The translations under genes and the position numbers were made by a program. From Hellea sp965224755 (GTDB lineage: Bacteria > Pseudomonadota > Alphaproteobacteria > Caulobacterales > Maricaulaceae), in contig OZ245061.1 in assembly GCA_965224755.1 (NCBI GenBank), positions 992,001-1,056,000 of the forward strand: 64,000 nt of DNA. Reading direction: 5' to 3'. Below the pieces are notes generated by a model. That model had not been told where the DNA came from, did not search any database, and saw only the letters and a program-made list of their open reading frames with translations. Shown here in pieces: positions 34,124 to 42,797 of the stretch (the stretch's first letter is position 1; the number at the start of each line of letters is the position of its first letter).

Positions 34124-35401
34124 TTAATTATAAGCAGACTCGCCATGTTGGCTGATGTCGAGGCCAGTATATTCTGCATCTTCATCGACCCGAAGACCCG
34201 TGGTGAATTTCAGAAGGGCAAGGATTATGAAACTCGCAATGGCGGCCCACGCGATGACAGCAACTGTCCCTGTCAGTTGCACGGCGAAATTACCATCGCC
34301 CGTGCCGCCCAAAGCTGTGGCCGAGAGGAAGGGCAAGAGCAAAATGCCCAAAATCCCGCCGACACCATGAACTGCGAAGACATCGAGACTGTCATCAATT
34401 TTCAATTTCACGCGGATGAGGTTGACGGCAAAGTAACAGACAAACCCGCCCGCAAGGCCGATGAGCAAAGCCCCGCCCGGACCGATAACTCCGGCCGCAG
34501 GCGTAACAGTTGCAAGACCAGCAATGGTGCCGGTCGCTGCGCCGACAAGTGTTGGTTTGCGACCTCCAAAAGATTCAAAACCAATCCATGTAAGTGTCGC
34601 CACAGAGGCAGCAATATGCGTGACAAGCAGTGCCATGCCGGCTCCGCCGTCTGCGGCGAGCTGCGAGCCGCCATTAAAACCAAACCATCCAACCCAGAGC
34701 ATTGACGCGCCGATCATGACAATCGCGGGGCGATGCGGCACGGTGAGGTCATTCGGGAAGCCTTTGCGTTTGCCTAACATCATCACATAGACCAGTGCTG
34801 AAATACCGGCCGTGGCGTGGACAACAAGGCCGCCGGCAAAGTCAATGACGCCTTTCTCGGCTAGCCAACCTCCGCCCCATATCCAATGGGCGACTGGGGC
34901 ATATACGACGAGCAACCATAGAGCCGTAAAAATTAAAACAGGAAAAAATTTCACGCGCTCAACAAATGCGCCGACAATCAGGCCGGGAGTGATGATGGCG
35001 AAAGTCATTTGAAAAGCAAGGAAAACGGATTCGGGGATAGTGCCGCTGACCGCGTCGCGCCCGAGGTTTTTCAAAAACAGATTATCCAATCCGCCCCACC
35101 AACCCCCTAGAGATCCTGTGCCGCTTCCAAAGGCAATCGAATAACCCGCAATCACCCAGATGATTGAGGCCAGCGCCGCAATGGCATAGATTTTCATCAA
35201 AACCGAGAGATAGTTCTTCGCCCGTACCAGCCCGCTGTAAAATAGCGCTAGTCCCGGCAGGGACATGAAAAGCACTAAAGCCGTGGCTGTTAATATCCAC
35301 GCTGTATCGCCGGAATTGACAACGGCCTCTTCGGCGATTGCAGTGACCGGCAGAGCTAAAGCCGCGAAGGTGCCGAGGCCGGCTTTGATTGCTTTATGCA
35401 T
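34124..35401 (-). CDS. amtB: Ammonium transporter (first copy)
   Basis: A 425-residue AmtB-family channel with a cleavable signal peptide (MHKAIKAGLGTFAALALPVTAIA) and eleven helices. Start 35401 has GAGGGA upstream; an in-frame start at 35545 would bury the signal. Family blocks: DTAWILTATALVLFMSLPGLALFYSGLVRAKN is split over the first helix, VHATAGISALVY and the second pore His in DVFAVHGVGGILG. It takes up NH4+/NH3. A second amt gene lies upstream on the same strand; no glnK is next to either. Confidence 0.94.
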   Translation of the reverse strand: MHKAIKAGLGTFAALALPVTAIAEEAVVNSGDTAWILTATALVLFMSLPGLALFYSGLVRAKNYLSVLMKIYAIAALASIIWVIAGYSIAFGSGTGSLGGWWGGLDNLFLKNLGRDAVSGTIPESVFLAFQMTFAIITPGLIVGAFVERVKFFPVLIFTALWLLVVYAPVAHWIWGGGWLAEKGVIDFAGGLVVHATAGISALVYVMMLGKRKGFPNDLTVPHRPAIVMIGASMLWVGWFGFNGGSQLAADGGAGMALLVTHIAASVATLTWIGFESFGGRKPTLVGAATGTIAGLATVTPAAGVIGPGGALLIGLAGGFVCYFAVNLIRVKLKIDDSLDVFAVHGVGGILGILLLPFLSATALGGTGDGNFAVQLTGTVAVIAWAAIASFIILALLKFTTGLRVDEDAEYTGLDISQHGESAYN

Positions 35402-35511
35402 AGCGATTCCCTCGCAAGTTTTCTTAGGTTGAGCTAACGAGGCGAGATAAAGCAGGGGAGTCGCGCGCATGAGGCGGGTGTGTATAACTAGTTCGCGCCC
35501 AATATTTAAAC

Positions 35512-35552
35512 GAAAAAACCCCGACTTTGCACAAATATTGTGCAAGCCGGGG
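35512..35552 (-). terminator. Rho-independent terminator between the two amt genes
   Basis: Read on the minus strand, CCCCGGCTTGCACAA pairs with TTGTGCAAAGTCGGGG (one bulged mismatch), followed by TTTTTT. It ends the transcript of the upstream amt gene (35605-36912), so the two transporters are probably separate units. Confidence 0.9.
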
Positions 35553-35604
35553 AAGGTGTTCGCAACTTCATTATAAAGCGCGAGGGAAAGATTGTCTGTT
35601 CAGA

Positions 35605-36912
35605 TTAAGCCTGAACAAATTCTGGATAGGCTTCGACGCCGACTTCCGCGAGGTCGAGGCCGCGCATCTCGTCTTCTTCCGAAACCCGCAAACCTATGGT
35701 CAGTTTCAGCGCGTACCAGATGATGGCCGAAGCGGTGCAGACAAAGATGCCTACCGCGGCTACGCCGATAAGTTGCGGCATGAAATTGACTTTAGGGTTG
35801 GTGAAGGCGACCGCGAGCGTGCCGAAAATACCGGCGACCAAGTGAACAGGAACTGCGCCGACGACATCATCGATTTTGAATTTGTCGAGCAGCGGAACTG
35901 TCAGCATGGCCAGAAGCGAGCCTAGTCCGCCGACCAACATGGCCGCGGGGACTGACGGCGTTAGCGGTTCAGCCGTGATAGCCACCAGACCTGCCAGAGC
36001 GCCGTTAAGCGCCATGGTGACGTCGATCTTGCCGTAGCGTAGCTGCGTATAGATAACGGCGACCATAACGCCTGCTGCGGCGGCCATATTGGTATTGACG
36101 AAAATACGGGCAACCGCGTCAGCATCGGTGATTGTGCCCATGGCGAGTTGCGAAGCGCCGTTAAAGCCAAACCAACCAAGCCAGAGGATAAAGACACCGA
36201 GCGTTGCCAGCGGCATAGACGAACCCGGCATCGGATTGACTTTTCCGTCGGCGCCATATTTGCCCTTGCGCGCGCCGAGAATAATAGCGCCAACCAATGC
36301 AGCCCAACCGCCTGTGGAGTGAACCAGCGTAGAACCGGCAAAATCAGAGAAGCCTTTTTTATCCAAGAAACCCGTGCCCCATTCCCAAGAGCCGACAATC
36401 GGATAGATCAGGCCCGTCAGGAAGACGACAAAGATCATAAACGGCCAGAATTTAATCCGCTCGGCCACTGTGCCCGATACAATCGAAGCTGTTGTCGCGC
36501 AGAATACCATTTGGAAGAACCAGTCTGAATAAGAGGAATATCCGGCCCCGGTATCTTCAGGCGTAAATTTATAGCCCGTAAAATCCCAAGCGCCGAAGAA
36601 ATGCGGCGTGCCGCCATACATCAGATTATAACCAATGACCCAGAACATGATCCCGGCCACAGAATAAAGACTGATATTTTTCAGGCACTGCATGGAGACA
36701 TTTTTGGAACGGACAAAGCCCGCTTCCAGCATGGCAAAACCAGCCGCCATCCACATCACCAGAAAACCGCCAATGAGGAAGAGCAATGTGTTAAAGATAA
36801 AGGCGTCATTTTCTGCCAAGCTTTCAAGCGTTGGGGCGTCTTGGCCCCAAGCGAGCATAGGAACGGCGCTCAGCACAGCCGCTCCACCTATTATTTTCGC
36901 GATTTTACGCAT
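35605..36912 (-). CDS. amtB: Ammonium transporter (second copy)
   Basis: A 435-residue AmtB-family protein with signal peptide ending MLAWGQ-D and eleven helices. It diverges from the downstream copy: GFLVMWMAAGFAMLEAGFVRSKN carries the usual helix-1 motif, VHSTGGWAALVGAIILGARKGKYG the first His pore site, and GAVPVHLVAGIFGTLAV the second. Divergence between copies implies different affinity or old duplication rather than recent copying. The C-terminal tail ends EAYPEFVQA, where GlnK would dock in known systems. Confidence 0.94.
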   Translation of the reverse strand: MRKIAKIIGGAAVLSAVPMLAWGQDAPTLESLAENDAFIFNTLLFLIGGFLVMWMAAGFAMLEAGFVRSKNVSMQCLKNISLYSVAGIMFWVIGYNLMYGGTPHFFGAWDFTGYKFTPEDTGAGYSSYSDWFFQMVFCATTASIVSGTVAERIKFWPFMIFVVFLTGLIYPIVGSWEWGTGFLDKKGFSDFAGSTLVHSTGGWAALVGAIILGARKGKYGADGKVNPMPGSSMPLATLGVFILWLGWFGFNGASQLAMGTITDADAVARIFVNTNMAAAAGVMVAVIYTQLRYGKIDVTMALNGALAGLVAITAEPLTPSVPAAMLVGGLGSLLAMLTVPLLDKFKIDDVVGAVPVHLVAGIFGTLAVAFTNPKVNFMPQLIGVAAVGIFVCTASAIIWYALKLTIGLRVSEEDEMRGLDLAEVGVEAYPEFVQA

Positions 36913-37089
36913 TAGGAATTCCCTTCGGTCTTTTAATCATGGGCCTGTGTGGGGCTGTAGCCGGTGAGTCGCGAGTCATTCGAGGGAGACTCCCGCTCAT
37001 AGGCACGGATGGCTATTTTATGTGCGCAAAAATTTTGAATCTGCATTATTGTTGTGCATATGGAGAAAGACGCTCTAAAAGAGAGACTT

Positions 37090-37440
37090 ATGCGCGATGA
37101 ACATATCTATAAAATCCTACGCCAAAAGGAATGGGAAGAGCTGAAAGCCAAGGGCGAATTTAGCGGTAGCGCGGATGATCGGCGGGACGGCTTTATTCAC
37201 CTCTCCACAAAGACCCAAATTCAAGGCACTTTGGATAAGCATTATCAGGATGGCGACGATATTATCCTCGCCGAGGTTATGGCCCGCGATCTTGCTGGCT
37301 TGAAATATGAAATCTCGCGCGGCGGGGCGGAATTCCCGCATCTCTACGGCCCGCTTTCGGCAAAACACATTACCCGCCATTGGGTCTTGTCACCGGATGT
37401 AAAAGGACGCTACGCCGTGACGGATGTTCTGGCGGATTAG
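37090..37440 (+). CDS. DUF952 family protein
   Basis: A 116-residue soluble protein with the DUF952 pattern: IYKILRQKEWEELKAKGEF at the start, RRDGFIHLSTKTQI (about 37), LAEVMARDLAGLKYE and FPHLYGPLS near the end. The fold resembles ADP-ribosyl-transfer-like enzymes, but no activity is established. Start 37090 (GAGAGA upstream) fits the domain edge; in-frame GTG 37054 and ATG 37060 would add a 10-12 residue charged tail. It ends 3 bp before pyrD and probably shares its message. Confidence 0.88.
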   Translation: MRDEHIYKILRQKEWEELKAKGEFSGSADDRRDGFIHLSTKTQIQGTLDKHYQDGDDIILAEVMARDLAGLKYEISRGGAEFPHLYGPLSAKHITRHWVLSPDVKGRYAVTDVLAD

Positions 37441-37443
37441 ACA

Positions 37444-38502
37444 ATGAGTTTTTTATATAAAGCAGCGACAGCGGCGATGCGGGTTTTGCCGGCTGAGGCC
37501 GCGCATAAGGCGACGATCAAGGCCTTAAAAGCGGGGTTGGGGCCTGTTGCCGTGAAACTGGCTACGCCTGAATTGGCGGTAGAGGTTGGCGGGCTAAGCT
37601 TGCCTAATCCCGTAGGCCTTGCAGCGGGGTTTGATAAAGACGGCGAAGTGCCGGACGCGATGCTGGCGGCGGGCTTCGGGTTTGCCGAATGCGGGACGGT
37701 GACGCCGCAGCCTCAAATCGGTAATCCCAAGCCGCGCCTCTTCCGCCTGACCGAGGATAAGGCGGTTATCAACCGTATGGGCTTTAATAATGGCGGGCTG
37801 GAGGCGTTTAAAACGCGGCTTGAGAAACGGCGCGGTAGGGGCGGTATTGTCGGGGCTAATCTTGGCGCTAACAAAGACAGCCCTGACCGGATCGGTGATT
37901 ATGTTGCCGGGCTCTTCGCGCTTTGGGGATTGCCGGATTATTTCACCATCAATATCTCCAGCCCTAACACGCCGGGTCTGCGCGATTTGCAAAGCGCTAA
38001 CGAAATGGACGAACTTTTGGGCCGTATTGCCGAGGCCCGGGCCGAGCTTGCGGGTGATAATCCGAGCTTCCCGATATTTCTCAAAGTCGCGCCTGATCTT
38101 GATTTTGGCCAGATTGAACGCGTGGTCGAGCAAGCCCGCACATACGGTATGAATGCCATCATCGTCTCGAACACGACCATCGCCCGGCCTGATAGCTTGG
38201 CCAGCGTCCATAAAGGCGAAGGCGGGGGATTATCCGGCGCGCCGCTTTTCGGCCCCTCCACCGAAATCCTCAAGGAATTCTATGCCGCCGCCGCCGGAAA
38301 AATCGACCTCATCGGCGTCGGCGGTATTGGCAGCGGAGCGCAAGCCTATGCCAAAATCCGCGCGGGCGCACGGGCCGTGCAGCTATACTCCGCGCTGGTC
38401 TATCAGGGCCCCGGACTGGTCACCGAGATCAACCGCGATCTCAAAGCGAGGCTCAAAGCAGATGGGTTTAAGTCGATAGCGGCGGCGGTGGGGAAAAGTT
38501 AA
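37444..38502 (+). CDS. pyrD: Quinone-dependent dihydroorotate dehydrogenase (class 2)
   Basis: Fourth step of pyrimidine synthesis, membrane-associated through its N-terminal helical hairpin (about 1-40). FMN-barrel blocks: LPNPVGLAAGFDKDGEVPDAM, NRMGFNNGGLEAF, YFTINISSPNTPGLRDLQ (catalytic Ser region), FLKVAPDLDFGQIE, IVSNTTIARP and IDLIGVGGIGSGAQAYAKIRAGA with VQLYSALVYQGPGLV. The 352-residue length is typical. Carbamoyl-phosphate synthase genes (same pathway) lie 17-25 kb away. Confidence 0.96.
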   Translation: MSFLYKAATAAMRVLPAEAAHKATIKALKAGLGPVAVKLATPELAVEVGGLSLPNPVGLAAGFDKDGEVPDAMLAAGFGFAECGTVTPQPQIGNPKPRLFRLTEDKAVINRMGFNNGGLEAFKTRLEKRRGRGGIVGANLGANKDSPDRIGDYVAGLFALWGLPDYFTINISSPNTPGLRDLQSANEMDELLGRIAEARAELAGDNPSFPIFLKVAPDLDFGQIERVVEQARTYGMNAIIVSNTTIARPDSLASVHKGEGGGLSGAPLFGPSTEILKEFYAAAAGKIDLIGVGGIGSGAQAYAKIRAGARAVQLYSALVYQGPGLVTEINRDLKARLKADGFKSIAAAVGKS

Positions 38503-38553
38503 GTCAGCTCACGGATTAATTTTTGCAGAGGCTCTCTCATAAAGAGATTTTGA

Positions 38554-38724
38554 GGACAGGGCTGCGCGCTCAACATCACGCTGCATAGCTATGTCGACCG
38601 CCTAGATTTCGGCCTCGTCGCCTGCAAAGACGCCGTCCCGGACGTGCAAGACATCGCCGATTATATCACGGCCGAGTTTAAAGCCTTGCAAAAGTCTGTG
38701 AAGGCCGCCAGTAAAGCCGCTTAA
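38554..38724 (+). pseudogene. 3' remnant of a wax ester synthase/diacylglycerol acyltransferase gene
   Basis: A frame of 56 codons without a start, opened by a TGA at 38551, reads GQGCALNITLHSYVDRLDFG and continues LVACKDAVPDVQDIADYI, ending KAASKAA and TAA at 38722. These are the last conserved blocks of the WS/DGAT C-terminal domain (LNIT...SY...RLDFGL...D.VPD). The catalytic HHxxxDG half, about 400 codons, is missing; the stretch back to pyrD (50 bp) shows no further homology. It is a deletion remnant of a storage-lipid gene. Confidence 0.85.
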
Positions 38725-38759
38725 AGCCCGGTATGGGGATTTTCATTCCCCGCCTCTCC

Positions 38760-38900
38760 CTTCTGTCATTCCGGGGCGCGAAGCGAAACCGGAAGGCCGA
38801 GAGATTGCAGGCTGGCGGCGAGAAGTCATCCAAACGCTCGACCTTCCGCGTCTCCCCGACTGCGCGGGGATGGCGGCAACCCATCTCCCTATAATGCGGT
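38760..38900. repeat. Degenerate palindromic repeats after the WS/DGAT remnant
   Basis: CTGTCATTCCGGGGCGCGAA and GGAAGGCCGAGAG (38763-38803) match one half of the element at 26183-26291; CTTCCGCGTCTCCCCGACTG and the GCGGGGATGG that follows form additional short inverted pairs. The rest of the 38725-39039 gap shows no gene. Confidence 0.6.
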
Positions 38901-39039
38901 CGCCAAAAACCCAAGAGATGGATTGCCCGAACGAGTCGAGCAAGGACGGGAATGGGGGCAGGAGCGGACTAAAATAGTATGGCAAGTGAGTGGACGAAGC
39001 TACCCTTGTATAGCAGCACTTTAATGCATATGATACTGT

Positions 39040-39396
39040 ATGACAAAACCAACAGATCATGATGCCTATATTTCTGCGGCTTCGGAAACGCTTCGCCCGC
39101 TTTTAGTTCAATTACGCGCGCAACTTGCCCAGACACTTCCCGACGCTGAGGAGATCATCGCATATGATTTGCCCGGGTTTGGTTTTGGAAAGTCGATCAT
39201 TGCAGGCTATGCAGCATTTAGTAAGCAATGCGGCCTCTATGTGGCCAAGGGTGCCATTGTGACCTGTGCCGACGACATTGCTGCCACAGGCCTTAAGGCA
39301 ACGAAAACTGGCGTGACCTTTTCACCCAGTAAGCCAATCACAGACGAACTCATTGCTAAACTTGCCATTGCCTCTCGAAAGGAAATGGGCTTGTAA
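39040..39396 (+). CDS. DUF1801 (YdhG-like) family protein
   Basis: A 118-residue soluble protein with the DUF1801/YdhG pattern: LRAQLAQTLPDAEEIIAYDLPGFGF appears as helix then strand (about 25-49), SIIAGYAAFSKQCGLYVAKG (about 52-71), and TFSPSKPITDELIAKLAIASR at the end. Structural relatives include frataxin-like iron chaperone YdhG, but function is generally unknown. It is a single gene in an accessory stretch; no clear ribosome site precedes the ATG. Confidence 0.82.
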   Translation: MTKPTDHDAYISAASETLRPLLVQLRAQLAQTLPDAEEIIAYDLPGFGFGKSIIAGYAAFSKQCGLYVAKGAIVTCADDIAATGLKATKTGVTFSPSKPITDELIAKLAIASRKEMGL

Positions 39397-39571
39397 CTGG
39401 TTTTCGGTCGTTGCTACGATCCCGTGCTACAACCGTCTTTGGCGAGTAATTACCGGGCGTGACACGTCCGTTCAGCCGGAAATTAAGTCACCTTGTTTCG
39501 GCAGCTTTGGGGGCAGGAGGGGATATTAGAAATCATTGTTCTCGATTGATATAACATGCTACAAAACCTTT

Positions 39572-39973
39572 ATGAAAATCGACAGAAGAAAAATAATAAT
39601 GGGAGTGGCAGGCCTAGCAACTATGCCGTTGATAGGATGCACTCAAAATAATTCATCAAAGATAAATGGAGCTAACATGTATGGGTTGATTTCAAAAATA
39701 ACTGCCATTGATGGGAAGAGAGATGAACTCTCCGCTATTTTAATCGTAGGATTACGCGACATGCCGGGGAGTTTATCCTACATTGTCGCGAATGACCCTG
39801 CCAATATAAACGCTCTGTGGGTAACAGAAGTATGGGCAAATAAAGCTGCGCATGAAAACTCGCTTACACTGTCTTCTGTTCAAGATGCCATAAAAATAGG
39901 CCGCCCGTTAATTGCGGGGATGGAGCGCATTACAGAAACACAGCCCATTGGTGGAAAAGGTTTGTACGATTAG
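39572..39973 (+). CDS. Exported antibiotic-biosynthesis-monooxygenase (ABM) domain lipoprotein
   Basis: A 133-residue protein. The N terminus MKIDRRKIIMGVAGLATMPL leads to a lipobox (LIGC) and has an RR pair, suggesting Tat- or Sec-exported lipoprotein. The remainder is one ABM ferredoxin-like domain: YGLISKITAIDGKRDELSAI, MPGSLSYIVANDPAN, ALWVTEVWANKAAHENSLT. Such domains act as cofactor-free monooxygenases or dimeric binding modules. Codons are AT-rich. The ATG at 39572 is chosen since a TTG at 39536 would precede the signal. Confidence 0.82.
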   Translation: MKIDRRKIIMGVAGLATMPLIGCTQNNSSKINGANMYGLISKITAIDGKRDELSAILIVGLRDMPGSLSYIVANDPANINALWVTEVWANKAAHENSLTLSSVQDAIKIGRPLIAGMERITETQPIGGKGLYD

Positions 39974-40016
39974 TTCAATGGGTTCAAGATAAGCCTCAAC
40001 ATAAGGATGGCAAATA

Positions 40017-40367
40017 ATGAAGGTCAAAAGAATTGTAACAGATATAGATGTCAAAGATGTTGCGCGCGCTAAGCAGTTCTATGGCGACTTTCTTGGCCTT
40101 GACGTTCTCATGGACTTTGGCTGGATTGCAACATATGGGAATAGCAATAAAATGCAGGTGCAAATCAGCATTGCTACCCAAGGCGGCTCCAATACACCTA
40201 CCCCAGATATGTCTATTGAAGTTGATGATTTAGACACAGCATTAAAGCGTGCAAAGACTTTAAAAATAGATATTGAGTATGGACCAACAAAAGAGCCTTG
40301 GGGAGTCAGGCGGTTTTTTGTTCGTGATCCCTTTGGGAAACTCGTTAATATACTGGCTCATATTTAG
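40017..40367 (+). CDS. VOC/glyoxalase-superfamily protein
   Basis: A 116-residue vicinal oxygen chelate fold protein with two beta-alpha-beta-beta-beta halves: ITDID...DVARAKQFYGDFLGL at the start and DDLDTALKRAKTLKIDIEYG in the second half, ending RRFFVRDPFGKLVNILAH. A metal-ligand Glu of glyoxalase type appears in the second half only, so this may be a resistance or binding protein rather than an enzyme. It lies 43 bp after the ABM gene with AAGGATGG upstream; the two could be co-transcribed. Confidence 0.87.
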   Translation: MKVKRIVTDIDVKDVARAKQFYGDFLGLDVLMDFGWIATYGNSNKMQVQISIATQGGSNTPTPDMSIEVDDLDTALKRAKTLKIDIEYGPTKEPWGVRRFFVRDPFGKLVNILAHI

Positions 40368-40551
40368 GCGTTTCTAGAATATCCTTCTGGAGAATTCTTG
40401 AATATTCCTATGTCCGCTTTGTAGGATAAACCCGCCCTCAATCCACGCTTTTACTATGGCGCGGAGTCTTCTAAGTCTTTGAAAAAGAAGCTCTGTTAAA
40501 AAACTTCAACTATCTCATCCCTACTCTTAGTTTCGGGGGTATATTGCGTAT

Positions 40552-40995
40552 ATGAGTTTTGACTTACAGCCCTGTCGACCCGCCTCTAGCCCCGCTCCTT
40601 TCAGCGGAGCAATGCGCGCTTTTCTGGCGGCGCTTCGGCTTTGGCTGTCCTGTGTTTATCCGTCTTTGCGGGGGCCGATAAGTGAGGCCTCATCCGCCGT
40701 TCCTTATATCCGTAATCGTCATCAGGTTCATATGGCTTCGCGCGGGGGAAGGCGTGCCTTTCCGGTCTCGCGTAATACCAGCGCTCTGCGGGCCTTTCTG
40801 CCGCGCGGGCTTTCGCATACGCAATTTTTAGAGCGGGCCAGTAAGCTCTCTTTTATGGGGCGATTTCAGATTTATGATTTCCTCAATTACCGGTGGGAAT
40901 TTTGGAAAGCCGGGGCGCTTAAAGCGCGTAATATCCGCCGCCAAAATATACCGCCTGGCTGGCATTTATGCCGTGCGCCTTTATGGCCGAATTAA
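40552..40995 (+). CDS. Hypothetical basic protein, coding status uncertain
   Basis: A 147-codon frame rich in Arg, Ser, Leu and Trp, with no recognised domain, signal or clear ribosome site. RGLSHTQFLERASKLSFMGR and the WEFW near residue 113 look protein-like, but the overall composition could also arise from a non-coding stretch. It precedes a GIY-YIG gene by 248 bp on the same strand. No function can be suggested. The gap 40996-41243 shows no other gene. Confidence 0.35.
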   Translation: MSFDLQPCRPASSPAPFSGAMRAFLAALRLWLSCVYPSLRGPISEASSAVPYIRNRHQVHMASRGGRRAFPVSRNTSALRAFLPRGLSHTQFLERASKLSFMGRFQIYDFLNYRWEFWKAGALKARNIRRQNIPPGWHLCRAPLWPN

Positions 40996-41243
40996 TAATA
41001 GCCGGATTTATGAGATCCGTTCTGACGCTCTGCAGTCTTGTAAAAGATTTCAAGCCGTCCCAAAGCGATGATAATGCCTTGGGCGACCGGCGATGACGCT
41101 TGCGCGATATATAAAAAGGGACTTAACAAGCATGGGCGGATAGCCGTCCAAATGCCTGACGGGTTTCATCACTAATGAGCTGCACACGCTCAAAACCCCA
41201 TATAATTCACTATTTGTTCATATTTATGTTCTATGTTTGTTCT

Positions 41244-41558
41244 ATGTCAATACACAGCGTATATATCCTCTCCGGCTTGGCTTACGGCCCTGTTTTTATT
41301 GGCTCTGCGAGGAATCTTTCTATTCGGCTTTATCAGCATAGATGCGGAAAGGTCAGCCATATGGCCTCTCGGATTGACCGCCTCATTTATGTCGAACCGT
41401 ATGACTGTCCCTTTAAAGCCGCTACTCGCGCCCGCGCCTTGCGGTCAGCCTCGCGGCAATGGCTTGAGGCTTTGATCTATGCGGAAAATCCATCATGGTC
41501 AGATTTATCTGGGCAAGACCAGACCTTCGCGCCTATAGAGACGGCACAAGCGGCTTAG
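41244..41558 (+). CDS. GIY-YIG nuclease-superfamily protein with degenerate motif
   Basis: A 104-residue single-domain protein. HSVYILSGLAYGPVFIGSAR corresponds to the GIY-YIG motif (YIG replaced by FIG; GIY by VYI as is common), followed by LSIRLYQHRCGKVSHMASRI with the conserved Arg, and YDCPFKAATRARALR. The expected catalytic Glu-Asn end is not clear, giving NPSWSDLSG instead. Start 41244 places the domain at the N terminus; an upstream start at 41175 adds a hydrophobic 23-residue stretch. Orphan nuclease-like proteins of this size are common in alphaproteobacteria. Confidence 0.75.
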   Translation: MSIHSVYILSGLAYGPVFIGSARNLSIRLYQHRCGKVSHMASRIDRLIYVEPYDCPFKAATRARALRSASRQWLEALIYAENPSWSDLSGQDQTFAPIETAQAA

Positions 41559-41589
41559 GAAAGGCCGCCTATAAATCCCGGAGGATATA

Positions 41590-42624
41590 ATGCGTCTCTT
41601 TCTTATTTCTATCCTATCAGTTATTTTCATAACCGCCTGTTCTCCCAAACCGGAGGCGACCCATAAGTCATCGCCGCAACTTGCCGCGACAAACAAACCT
41701 GTGCCGAATGTCGGCGAAGGCCGCCTGATCCCTATCACCACGCCTAAAGGCGAGTTTCAGGTCTGGACAAAAAAGATCGGCGATAATCCCGATATGAAAG
41801 TCCTGCTGCTGCATGGCGGGCCGGGTATGACCCACGAGATTTACGAGATATTTGAAGATCATTTCCCCCAAGCTGGCATCGAGTTTTATTATTATGATCA
41901 GCTTGGCTCTTATTTTTCCGATCAGCCCGAAGAGCCTGATCTCTGGCAAACGGCGCGTTTTGTTGAGGAAGTTGAGCAGGTTCGTCAGGCTTTGGGTTTG
42001 GAGAAAGATAATTTCTATCTCTTTGGTCAAAGTTGGGGCGGTATTCTCGGCATGGAATATGCGCTGAAATACCAAGACAATCTCAAGGGCCTGATCATTT
42101 CCAATATGATGGCCTCCATCCCTGCCTATAATGAGTATGCCGCTGTTGTCATGGAAGGCGGTATTGACCCGGATATCCTCGCCGAAATCAAAGGGTTTGA
42201 GGCGGCGGAAGATTATACTAATCCGCGCTATTTCGAGCTTTTGATCGAGCATCATTATGTTGACCATATCCTGCGCATACCATCGGCTGAGTGGCCCGAC
42301 GCCATCAATCGAGGCTTCGAGCATCTCAACCCGCAAGTCTATGTGCCGATGCAGGGGCCAAGCGAGCTCGGCGCCAGCGGTATTTTGGAACATTGGGACC
42401 GCACAGGCGATATTCACAACATCACCGTCCCGACCCTCGTCATTGGCGCGGCCCATGACACGATGGACCCGAAACATATGGCATGGATGGCAGGCGAAAT
42501 TCCCAATGCGCGCTTTGCCCTGATGCCAAACGGCTCGCATCTGTCGCAATATGACGATGAGGAAAATTTCTTCCCGGCACTGATTGATTTTATCGAAGAT
42601 GTGAATGCGGGCGAAGCCCCGTAA
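41590..42624 (+). CDS. Proline iminopeptidase-like lipoprotein (S33 alpha/beta hydrolase)
   Basis: A 344-residue hydrolase with lipoprotein signal MRLFLISILSVIFITAC. The oxyanion motif HGGPG is in LLLHGGPGMTHEIYE, YYDQLGSYFSDQP follows, the nucleophile elbow is FGQSWGGILGMEYAL, and the acid/His pair lies in IGAAHDTMDPKHM and MPNGSHLSQYD. It belongs with proline iminopeptidases and related amino-acid esterases that release N-terminal residues; periplasmic anchoring suggests peptide scavenging (inference). Starts with GGAGG six bases upstream. Confidence 0.92.
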   Translation: MRLFLISILSVIFITACSPKPEATHKSSPQLAATNKPVPNVGEGRLIPITTPKGEFQVWTKKIGDNPDMKVLLLHGGPGMTHEIYEIFEDHFPQAGIEFYYYDQLGSYFSDQPEEPDLWQTARFVEEVEQVRQALGLEKDNFYLFGQSWGGILGMEYALKYQDNLKGLIISNMMASIPAYNEYAAVVMEGGIDPDILAEIKGFEAAEDYTNPRYFELLIEHHYVDHILRIPSAEWPDAINRGFEHLNPQVYVPMQGPSELGASGILEHWDRTGDIHNITVPTLVIGAAHDTMDPKHMAWMAGEIPNARFALMPNGSHLSQYDDEENFFPALIDFIEDVNAGEAP

Positions 42625-42645
42625 CCCGCTCCCCCAATAACGATG

Positions 42646-42727
42646 TGTCCCCCGCCTTGAGCGGGGGCCTCCTTGTGTAAAAGACCGCGCTTTAAATGAG
42701 GGAGACCCCCGCTCAAGGCGGGGGACA
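42646..42727. repeat. 82-bp palindromic repeat with perfect 22-bp arms
   Basis: TGTCCCCCGCCTTGAGCGGG begins the left arm (42646-42667), exactly reverse-complementary to 42706-42727. The 38-nt centre, with CTTGTGTAAAAGACCGCGCT and GAGGGAGA, matches that of the 11006-11114 copy. It follows the S33 peptidase stop by 21 bp. Confidence 0.88.
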
Positions 42728-42797
42728 GTAGGGGGCGGTAGAATGTGGTATTTTACACCCTATCGCCTTACCTTCTAAATTTTGCTATACTCTCCGC

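Noticed and set aside
38743..39060. Minus-strand frame across the degenerate repeats upstream of the DUF1801 gene
   Set aside because: Its sequence derives from repeat arms and shows no conserved protein pattern.
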